This document shows positions 25,501 to 37,500 of a DNA stretch of 64,000 nt, piece by piece. The stretch is taken from contig CAUEEP010000741.1 of NCBI GenBank assembly GCA_958450365.1, positions 4,133,501-4,197,500 of the forward strand, written 5' to 3'. The position numbers and the translations under genes are program-made. Source of the DNA: Mesorhabditis belari. Lineage: Eukaryota > Nematoda > Chromadorea > Rhabditida > Rhabditidae. Position 1 is the first letter of the stretch. Every line of letters starts with the position of its first letter. The notes beneath the pieces were generated by a model. It did not search any database and had not been told where the DNA came from. It saw nothing but the letters and a program-made list of their open reading frames with translations.

Positions 25501-28500
25501 CAAGTTTATCTGAATTTTAAAATATTGGGTTGTCCAGTTATGAATGCGCGTTTTTTACTATTTTATAAATTTCTCAAGATACCGAAATCAAGAAAAAGGT
25601 ATCTATTAGTATTATTCGAAAGCTGAAGATCTCCTCTACATTTTGATATAAAAAGTTTTTGAATTTGTTCAGCTTTTGGGCAAATTGATAGCACAGAAGA
25701 AGAGGTGGCCAAAAAATGGAAGGGGGCCTTTGGATCAAGTTTTGGCTCCGCTCAAATTGAGTTAACCGTTTGATGTTTGGCCAATAGATATATCAATATA
25801 ACTTTTTTTTAAATATAACAATTTCAGAGCATCTTTACTTTTCGTTTCTTTTCTGGGCGGTTATTTTACACCATAAAACTTGAGGAATAGCTAAGCTGAA
25901 ATGAATTTTTTCGAAAACGACCTCTCCCTTTGTGCAATCAATTTGCCCAAAAGCTGAACAAATTCCAAAGCTTTTTATATCAAAATGTAGAGGAGACCTT
26001 CAGCTTTCGAATGATATATAACACTCATAAACATCTCTTCGATGTCTTGAGAAATTTACAAAATAGTAAAGACGCGCATTCATAACTGGACAACCCAATA
26101 TTAAGTTTATTTCTTTTTTGGATTTACCCGATGGAGGCAATGGATGTTTCATATTCAGTTGCTGAAGAGTTTCCAAATTGATATTTGTCGCATTTTTCCC
26201 GAAGATCAATTTGAAGAGTTGATGCAAGACTCGAGTACAATGATGGGGATCCAATTCGAAAATGATCTAGACGTAAAAAGTGAAGTATCAGTGAAGTATC
26301 AGTGATGAAAGAATGGAAATTCTCCATTTAGATTTATACCTTTAAGTACAACAAGATCTCTTCCAATAGCGGGCGAATTGCTTGATATGTGACCATTTCA
26401 AGAAGGACACAGAGACAATCCAATGCTGAAGATAAAAGCTCGATGAAACGGCGATCTTGTTCGAAGCCGATTTTCTCCTAAATGAAAATTTGCATATAAA
26501 TCTGTAGTCAGACAAAGATTTGGCTTTACAGTAACTAGAATTAGATCTAGAATAGATCCAGAATTAGATCTAGAATAGATCTAGAATTAGATCTAGAATA
26601 GATCTAGAATAGATCTAGCATAGATCTAGAATTAGATCTAGAATTAGATCTAGAATTAGATCTAGAATTAGATTTAATTCTAGAATTAGATCTAGAATTA
26701 GATCTAGAATTAAATCTAGAATTAGATCTAGAATAGATCTAGAATAGATCTAGAATTAGATCTAGAATTAGATCTAGAATTAGATCTAGAATAGATCTAG
26801 CATAGATCTAGAATTAGATCTAGAATTAGATCTAGAATAGATCTAGAATTAGATCTAGAATAGATCTAGCATAGATCTAGAATTAGATCTAGAATTAGAT
26901 TTAATTCTAGAATTAGATCTAGAATTAGATCTAGAATTAGATCTAGAATAGATCTAGAATAGATCTAGAATTAGATCTAGAATTAGATTTAATTCTAGAA
27001 TTAGATCTAGAATTAGATCTAGATTAGATCTAGAATCATTAGATCTTACCAAAAAGTTTAGATAAGCTCCACGAATTTGCGGGAACATCGTCTTTAGAGA
27101 GGGTGACTCGAGGAAAGAGCTCGATTTTGTCGGATGAATACTTGTTCCAAGCAAGCGAGAGATGTCAGCGATTCTAAAAGCGATTATTATTTGATTTTAA
27201 AATCATATAACCTTGCGGAGCTAGCTGTTTTGATATTGCTGATTTGAGTGATATTCGGTCGAGAGAGAAGCCCGGTTGACGATTGGTTTTGAAGGGATCG
27301 ATGCTCGGTGACTAACGAGTAGTAGACATTGAGCACTCTAAAAAGGTAAAGGCTTAGTGATAAAACGATAATTGTAAACTGTTGTATCAAGTTGTAAAAC
27401 GAAAATTGAGTTAATGGGGAAGATTACCGTTAACGGGGAAGATTTTCTCTAATAGTAGTGCATCCAGTCGAGCCGAGTTGATGCCTATTTTACGGTTTCC
27501 AAGCTTTTGCAGAAGCTCAACACTCAAATCCCCCACAAGATCTCATCGTCAGCTACATTTTCCGACCCCACATCGATAGGTTCTGATAAGCGGTTCTCGA
27601 GATTTCGAGCAATTTAGGCAACGCTCAGGGTGCACTACTATTAGAGAAAATACGGCAATTTGACAAGGCTGTTCCCAAGACTGAGATGGCCAAATGACAT
27701 GAGCCATCTACCATTTTACGCAGAATTTTACGCTGATTCCAATCCTGCTATTCGTTTCTCCAAAATGATTCGGAAACGCAAGGAATCTGGAAAACAAGTG
27801 ATCAAATTAGAGAGCAAAAATCAATAGATTGCTGTGTGTTAATTTTTTGTTATTTTGTTTTTTATCAATTTGTCATAGTTAAAATTGTCATTAAATCATT
27901 AAATATCATTAAATGATGTCATAATACTTATTGTAAAGTTAAAATAGAGCGAATTCGAGCGGTTAAACATCAAAATAAAATGAAAACAAAAGGAAGGGAT
28001 CGAACCCGAGCAAAAGTTGGAAGGCTTGTTTCGGAAACGAGACCCTTAGCCGTTACACCAGCGTGCCCGCGTCTCACGACGGTGAAAGAAGCTTTATAGG
28101 CACTGATTAACAACACAGCAATCTATAAAGTGGATGATTTTTGACCTCCAATTTGACCAGATTTTCCAGATGCTAGAGTTTGCCAGATTCCTCCCGTTTT
28201 TGAATCATTTTACAAAATCGGATAGCAGCATCGGAAGCAGTGTAAAATTCTGCGCAAAATGGTGTATGGCTTATATCATTTGGCCACCTCAGACTTGTGC
28301 TTTTCCTTGTGAGATAGAGTCAGATTCTACCAGGACTTATTCTAACAATATATTTATTCACAAGCATAATGTGATAAAAGACGATAACGCCTACAAGAAC
28401 GCCTACAACAACGCCTACAACAACTCTTACAACAACTCCTACAACAACGCCTACAACAACTCCTGCAACAACGCCTACAACAACGCCTACAACAACGCCT

Positions 28501-31500
28501 ACAACTCAACACAATACACGCCTACAATGTTGGAAAGAAAAACCCAATTTTATGTGGACCCGGCGGGATCGAGCCTCTGATACTCTGATCGAGCCTCTGA
28601 TACTCTGATCTGATCGGATTCTGATCGGGAGAGGGAATTCCTAACCAGTCGGTCATGCTCGTATAATAATTGCCAAATTGCAATAAGGTCAAATTGCCAA
28701 GCCAGCGAGGCTATACTCTTTTGGAATGGTTGACCTTGACCTTAAAAATTTTGTAGGCCATCCAAGGTCAAGCCAAGTCTGATCTGGCTTCGAGAACCAG
28801 TCCTAGATAAGAACAAAACTCGAATTTTCAAACTTCTATACCTCAATGGCAGCAAAACGAGTCTCTCCGTTAGAAGTGAGTCCAATTGCTTTGGCAAAGA
28901 TTTTCGATCGGGAATCATCTGCTCATGAACAACGCGCATCAGTTGGCCCTCCATTTGACCTGTGAATGTTGAATTTTGAGTTCTTCGGAGCAAAGATTTC
29001 AAATGTTCAATTTTAAACTAGGGTAAGACTAGGTGGAAAACTAGTTGAAAACTTTCAATCAAAACAAACCAGCAAATAAATTCGACACCACGGCGAAAGT
29101 TTTGATGAGCGTTTGTGAAGAACCGGCACTCAACTCGCCCATCTCAACAACGAGTGACAAAAGACCGACGGCTCCGGATTGACCCTGAAAATGATATTGA
29201 TTGTATTGCTATTTGGTTGTAAAGTAAACTGTAAAGTTGTCAATTGTCGATTCTTGCCAATTTGCCTACTCGCCTCCCATTTTGCTTACCAATTTTGCTC
29301 CCGAAAAACCAAAGCTTTTCAGAAAAGCTTTTGCTTTTGCCAACAACAATTTTGCAGAGAAAATATAGATCTTTCCAATGATCTTCCAATGACTCTAATG
29401 ATTCAAATGATTCCAATGATATGATTGATTTTTCGGGAGCAAAATTGGCAAGAATTGGCAGTTGACATTTGAGGCATTTAACATGTTTAAAATCAAATTT
29501 TAGTGACAATGTTCAGCTATTGAGTTGAAAATCTAATAAAATATCTATAAAAAAAACTTCATGAAAAGCTTTTAATAACATTGCTAGCCATAAAGCTTTG
29601 ATAAAATTGCTAACCCTGAATGCACTCTGCCAGCACTCTCGGTAGAATGATGGGGGAAACGCTTCGACGAGGATTGCCAAACCCGAGATTAAACCCGACT
29701 GAAATCAAAAACGTTTAAATTCTTGATAAAGAAAAAACCGTGGATTCAGTGATATTTCTTGAGGCCATCTTTAACATTTCTGATAGAATAAACTCAAGAT
29801 TCTCTTCGTGAATGAAATCGACGGCCTCGTTTCGAAATGAATATGGTGAGGGGAGGCCGAGGACCTGAAATGCTTTTAAAGTTTATTAAACTATTCAACA
29901 ATTGAACTATTGAACAATTGAACAATTAAACTATTGAACTATTGAACAATTAAACTATTGAACTATTGAACTATTGAACTCACAAGCTTTTCTATCGTAA
30001 AGTGATTGCAAAGTGATTGTAAAGTAAATTGTTTGCAAACTTTGATTATAAAGTTTTAAACTCTCTTAACTTGTCATTAAGTTTCAAAAAATACCACTGG
30101 AATCTCGTCAAAACATTCGCCGACGTGGTTTTCTGGGAGTGTAAAGTGGAAAACGTTTGTGAGAGCGCCGAGCTCAGAATTCTTCACCAATCTGCAAATA
30201 CATTTATGGATTAATCAGAAAATCGAATCCCCAATAACAGCTTGATGTTGAAAATGAATTAAAGCTTCACCTTGGAAACAATTCAGCGACTTCTTGCTCA
30301 ACGGAAGGCTCGCCGATGAAGAGAAGTTGTAGAAAGGTCGAGAGACATACTTTCTGCCATTCTTCGCGCAATTTCGGTGCCAATATTGACCATTTTATTG
30401 AAGAAATCCATTGCGCTGATGTGTTCTGAACAAGTAAAAAATGAAGAAGTAAAAAACTAGAAGCGAAAAGCTTTCCGAACCTTGTACAAATTATACGATC
30501 CAGTCACAGATTCAACGGTGAGACGGCAAATATTTGAGAAGAGATCGTAGTGAAGGAGAAGCTCCTAAAAGATTGAAATTGTTCAAAGTCTGAAATCTCT
30601 AGCTCTTAAATCTCTAGATCTTTCGCTCTATTGAAATCTCTAGCTCTTGAATCTCTAGCTCTTAAATATCTAGCTCTTTTGCTCTATTTTCGGTATGTAA
30701 GTTCAAATTCAGAGCTACCATCGAGTCGATAGTCGCGAGGAGTAGCGCTCGTTTCCTTTTCTGTTGAAAAACGTGCTCGACGCGTTGAACGCAGTAAGGG
30801 AACATGTCTAAATAGTTATTTAAATTTAGATTTAAAGTCTAAATAGTTAAATAGTTCTTCAGAATGCTTATATTTAGGCTATGGATTACCGTAAACCTTA
30901 ATTTTACATGAGGGTTGACCAATTCTGAAGGGGGCAAATGCATTCTTTAGCTAATAATAGCCTGTCCGGGAAAGGCAACAGTGTTTCCAAAAGAATCAAG
31001 CTCGTTCTACATTTTAAAACAGGCCTGAGCCTGAGCCAAAGCCAAAGCCAAAGCCTAAGCCTAAGCCTGAGCCTAAGCCTAAGGCCCATTGGAGAGTGAC
31101 CTAATGGAGAATGGTCGTCTATTGGAGAGTGGCCGTCTATTGGAGAGTGGCCGTCTATTGGAGAGTGGCCTAATGGAGAGTTGCCGTCTATTAGAGAGTG
31201 GCCGTCTATTGGAGAGTGACCGTCTAATGGAGAATGGCCGTCGATTGGAGAGTGGCCTAATGGAGAGTGGTCGTCTATTAGAGAGTGGCCGTCTATTGGA
31301 GAGTGACCGTCTAATGGAGAGTGGCCGTCTATTGGAGAGTGACCGTCTAATGGAGAGTGGTCGTCAAATAGACAATGACCGTCTAGAGTTTTTACGGTAC
31401 GTGGTGTTATTAGGGTTGCTAGTAGTAAAATAAATGATCCATTGCTCTTCGCTACCTTTAGATTGGCATAATCTTAACCTGTCAAAGCGATTCCCATTCG

Positions 31501-34500
31501 AAGCGCCTGACGATCGCAAGTAACGATGAAATCGATCGCTCCACCACACAAACCATCGTCATCATGAAGCACAAATCGAGCAATTTCAGAAATCGTTTGA
31601 TCACAACCACCTGAAAGTTTGACAACCAAAGTTTGACTTTAGATTTATAGACTTTAGCTTGACTTTAGACTATAGTTGAACCTAATATTTCAAAGAATTT
31701 CTGATAGTTCAATCTAATAGTTCAACCTAATAGTTCAACCTAATAGTTCAATATTTGAAAGGTAATATACTGACCCAATTGCACGTGACTTCTTCCGATT
31801 GAGGGATCCATTTGAGCAATCATCTTCAAGCAATTCAACGCCAAAATTTTGTGGGAGATTCGAACCTAGAATTTTCGAAACTTTTCTTAATTTCCTTCTT
31901 TATTCACTAACCTCTCGATCACTTTTTAATCCTTTAATCCCGGCAAGGAGAAATTGCTTTGCTATCAAAAGTCCTGAGTAGATAAAGCAATTGACGGATT
32001 CAGAATCTAAACTAGTTCGAATTACCTATCTAAACTAGGTAATTCAAAAATTTTACGTTCAATAAATGTCAAAATGTTGTAGAATTGTCCAAAATCATTT
32101 TTCGGGTTAATCTAAAGCTAAATCAGGAAATCTAATGACATCTGTAGACAGGTAGATGACACTACAGCTATAGTAGACAGGTTTACTTTGCTTGTTCATT
32201 TCATTCGTGAACACTAAGCTTACAGGATTCAGTTCAGCTCAAGCTTACGAAATTTTGTAATACAAAAGATTAGCAGATTTCCAAAAACTCACAAAATCCT
32301 TCAGGCAACTTCTTTGGGATTCCCTCTACTTTTCGCGGTGTTTGTGGTGATTGAACTTGCTGTGAGAGCTCATGTTTCTTTGCTTCTTCTTCTTCTTGTC
32401 GTTGTTCTTCATACAAATCCGAATGAAGCAATGGGTCGATGATTTCGCCTTGCTAAAATCGATGATTTATCAATTTTTCTTTAATTCAAGACTGAAGCTA
32501 AAGCAAGGGTTTTAACGTAAAAAGAATTGAGTAGACTAGAAAAGAAAAAGCTCTATTACAGGCCTTTAGTTTCTGTAGTTCATGGAAATATTCTAGCTGG
32601 ATTCCAGCTGGACAGAGCTAGCTGGATCCCAGCTGGACAGAGCTAGTTGGATCCCTGCTGGACAGAGCTAGCTGGATCCCTGTTGGACAGAGCTAGCTGG
32701 ATTCCAGCTGGACAGAGCTAGCTGGATCCCTGCTGGACAGAGCTAGCTGGATCCCAGCTGGACAGAGCTAGCTGGATTCCAGCTGGACACGGCTAGCTGG
32801 ATTCCAGCTGGACACGGCTAGCTGGATTCCAGCTGGACACGGCTAGCTGGATCCCAGCTGGACACGGCTAGCTGGATTCCAGCTGGACAGAGCTAGCTGG
32901 ATTTAAGAACTTAACAAACCTCTGTGCCATCATCGCTCAATGTGCCGGTTGATTCTTGATCTGGGATTTCTAGGGGTTCCATATATTCGGCATTCATCGG
33001 TTCGATTGAATCAGCTACGCTCAAATCGAGAGTCGATCCGATTGGTGAGGAAACAAGTGAGGCCATTGATGAACCTGAAACTTTATGGCCATGATAATAA
33101 TGATCATGATCATGAAGATAAGCTATAAATTTAAATAAAACTAGTAAGCCATGAGCTTGAGTAAAATTGAGTGATCTTTTGTATTTAAACAAACCTTCAT
33201 TATAACTCTCATCGTGATTTCCTTTCTCTGAGCCAAGCGCTCCTCTCTCGAGAATATTATTGGTAAAAGTCGGTGGGTAAAATTGCATATCGGATAAAGG
33301 AGAAGACATGATTTCACAGAGAGCCTGAAAACAAAATTGCAGTTAATAATTGCTATTCTTTCTCTTGATAAGTATCAAATTGCGAAAAACTGCTATATAG
33401 AAATCTGCTATATAAAACGGAAGTGTTTGTCCGTCTCTCTGTCTGTCCGTCTGTCTTCTCAGCTTTCTTTGGGCCAATTAGAAAGTAGAAAATCTATACC
33501 TTCAAAGATGCTTCAATCACATCGTTGTGGCCAGAGCAAAGACAAAGAAGAATGCCGGTAATGATCTGAAAAAATGATTGGTAATGATGTGTTTGTTCGT
33601 TTGTTTGTATTTGTTTGCTAACTATCAAATTATCAAGTTGAATCGATTTGATATCTTGATTCTTTAAGATAAGATGCATTTTGTAATAAAAAAATTGAAA
33701 AATCTACGTTCTGGGGGTTCTATTTGATCTTCCGTTTGAACCGTTCTGGACAAAGACTTGTACTACTAGACTTGTACTACTAGACTTGTACACATATCAA
33801 TCGAATTATGAAAAGGACTTTGTAATCAGCTGCTTTGAATTGTTTTCTCTTTTTTTTTGATTTGCTTTTAACTATTATTAGGATAAACTATTCATTTGCT
33901 TTTAATTATTCTATTGGATCTTCTATTTGATCTTCTATTGGATCTTCTATTTGATCTTCTATTGGATCTTCTATTTCATCTTCTATTGGATCTTCTATTT
34001 GATCTTCTATTGGATCTTCTATTTGATCTTCTATTGGATCTTCTATTTGATCTTCTATTGGATCTTCTATTTGATCTTCTATTGGATCTTCTATTTCATC
34101 TTCTATTGGATCTTCTATTTCATCTTCTATTGGATCTTCTATTTCATCTTCTATTTGAACCGTTCTGGACAAAGACTTGCACTAAATCCCACACATCAAT
34201 CAACTCTTTGAAGCTATTATTAATAACTATTATTAGATGTTGCTAAATATAAAAAGCAAAAAGGACTTGCAAATCTAGAAAAGGAAAGGATCTAGGCTCA
34301 AGAGTGGATCGCTAAGAACTTTCGAGATTGGATCCCCATTGATGTGCTCACAGGAGTCAGCTCACAGACTCCTGGTGAATGGCTATCGAAATTGCCTGAC
34401 TTCGATCCTCTCAATTATTCTATTTGATTATTTTATTTGATTATTTTATTTGATTATTCTATTTGATTCATTCTAGATCAAGTTTTGATCTTCTATTTGA

Positions 34501-37500
34501 TCTTCTTTTTGATCTTCTGTTTGATCTTCTATTTGATCTTCTGTTTGATCTTCTATTTGATCTTCTGTTTGATCTTCTGTTTGAACCATTCTTAATAATT
34601 GAGAGGATCGAAATCAGGCGATTTCGATGGCCATCCACCAGAGCTGACATCAATGGGGATCCAATCTCGAAAGTTCTTAGCGATCCACTCTTGAGCCTAG
34701 ATTCTTTCCTTTCCATTATTAACCAAATCGTGCTTCAAAGAGTCGATTGCTATGTGGGAATTTAACGTGCCGGTGCCGAAATTAGTTAGCAAGAATCCAA
34801 CTCTGGTTGGTGACGAAACGCTCTCATCAAAACCTCAAATGTACATTATTTTAGGGGAGACTTCAAGCTTTTAAATGATCTATAATACTTAGTCCTTTTA
34901 GATGAAATTTGTATAGGATTTGCTTGAGATGCATTCAGGTGCCTATGTAATTCTCCAGCATCCTGTAAATCCTGTAAATCGTTGCCCGTTGTGAAAATTT
35001 ACGACTCAGAAGTTTCTATTAATTGTTGTTTCATAGTTTTCCCATAGTTTTCCCATAATTTTCCCCTAGTTTCCATTTACCATTCCAAACTCGATTCAAA
35101 CTCACTCCTTTCAAAGTGTCAGCGGTTTCGACACCGACAGCCAACTTCCAAACACTCTTCACCACATTCAACGATCCAACTAATCTTTGTCGAGCTTCAT
35201 TCTCATCAGGATTTCGAATTGTGGCAAGGCAACGCAGCATTACCTAAAAGAAAATCTGTAAAGGATTTCCGTTTTCCAATCTCAATAAAAAAACAAATCA
35301 AGACATCTCAACATTGCCACAAAACCTAGAGTTACTACGTTTACTAGATTACTACGAGATACGAGATTACTAGATAAAGTTACTACGTTTACTAGATTTG
35401 AAACAATCATTTGACCATACCTTTCTGAGGATAACTGTGTAATATTGGCAAATCTGGGTGATTATTGTGACGGCCGATCTTCCTGCTGATCCAGAGAGGT
35501 CCAGATTCTCGACGGCTGCTCGATATAGATCCTAGATTTTATCAAAAAAAGTTTAGAAGTTTGGAAATCGGAGATTTACATATGCTTTATCCACATGTTG
35601 TTCCCTGATTCTTGGTCCAAGAACGTCGAAAATCTTTGGTATTCCCTTCTCCAACGCGGTTTGTACCGTTTCTTCTGGCCTCTTCAAGATCATCGTCAAT
35701 GCGTTCACAATATGAACACCGTAAGAGCTGAAAATTAAAAAAGTAACTTCAGATCTTCAGCTTTTCAGATTTTCAGATCAGCTTGTGCTTTATGCTAAGG
35801 TTAATCATTTGATAACCAAATCAAACGATGAACTAATGAATTATGTCCCTTTTTTTCACCACCACTTTATTTCAAGAATAAAGTATACATTATTGTATTA
35901 TTATGCTATTATGTTATTATATTATTATGTTATTATGTTATTATATTATTATGTTTTTATGTTATTACCGTATTTCTTCGAACAGAAGATCGGGTAAAGA
36001 GTATCATCGCGTACTCCTGCGTAGCAGCCCTTTTTAAAATCTCTTTTCTGCATAAAAGCCTTCAATGAAGTGCTATAGGGCTGGAAAATGACTCAAAAAT
36101 CTGTTAGCTCATGTGGTATTTTTGAGTCATTTTCCAGCCCTATAGCACTTCATTGAAGGCTTTTATGCAGAAAAGAAATTTTAAAAAGGGCTGCTACGCA
36201 GGAGGACGCGATCATGCTCTTTACCCGGTCTTCTATTCGAAGAAATACGGTATATTATTGTATTATTATATTATTATATTATTATATTATTATATTATTA
36301 TATTACTCTGGAGTGTTCTTGAAGCCAGGGCATGTACAAAAGCACATAAAAATATCGAAAGCTTGAAGAAGGCGCTCATCAAAGCATGGGATACCCTCAA
36401 TGATGCCCATTTGCTCGCCACGGTCAACGCGCTTACTGTTACTGTTACTGTTATATGTTGGTCAACGCGTTTCCCAAACGTTTGCAGGCCTGTCTGAATG
36501 CCGATGGAGGCAAATTTGAAGTTGATTGTTAATTTGTTACTGTTATATTATTATATTATATTATGTTATTATATTATTATGCTATTATGCTATTATGCTA
36601 TTATATTATTATGTTATTATATTATTATGTTATTATATTATTATGCTATTATATTAATGCTATTATATTATTATGCTATTATGCTATTATATTATTATGT
36701 TATTATATTATTATGCCATTATGCTATTATATTATTATGCTATTATATTATTATGTTATTATATTATTATGCCATTATGCTATTATATTATTATGCTATT
36801 ATGCTATTATATTATTATGTTATTATATTATTATGCCATTATGCTATTATATTATTATGCTATTATATTATTATGTTATTATATTATTATATTATTATAT
36901 TATTATATTATTATATTATTATTATCAAAAAATTCTGTTTTAAGCTCCGTTAAAACGTTCAAAACAGTGCCGTCATAATCGAAAACGTACAAAATAGTGC
37001 CGTCAAATTTCGCACAATTTCTCACAATCCAATAAACCAATCCGGTTCAATTTTTATATCAAAAAACTCCTTGCTTTCTTTGCTACATGATGAGTAAAAC
37101 AGTTTTTAAAGAAAGTTAATATATAATAGATAAAAAGAGCATTCAAAATGTGTGTCTGCGTTGGTTAGCTGAATATCTTTAGAGGCTCATTTTGACCCCT
37201 CTTTTTATCTATTATATATTTACTTTTTAAAAACTGTTTTATTCATTATGTAGCCAAGAAAGTAAGGAGTTTTTTTTGATATAAAACTTGAACCGAATTG
37301 GTTTATTGGATTGTAAGAAATTTGACGCCAATGTTTTGAACATTTTCTATTGAGCGCTGTTTTAAAAACATCTCCATTTTACTCACGTTAATCGATTTGC
37401 TTTACTGTATTGGATTAATGAACAGAGTCGATTTAAAGCTGCTACAAGAGATCTTGATGGGCCATTCTTTGCAACAACGGTGATCAAACGGACAATCACT

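Noticed and set aside
33896..34246. Acidic repeat protein (EDPIED) or hydrophobic repeat
   Set aside because: Tandem 24-bp array, open in several frames, within an HTT intron.
36498..36978. Hydrophobic Tyr/Ile/Leu repeat membrane protein
   Set aside because: Translation of the ATT-rich array in HTT intron 4, open in all three plus frames.
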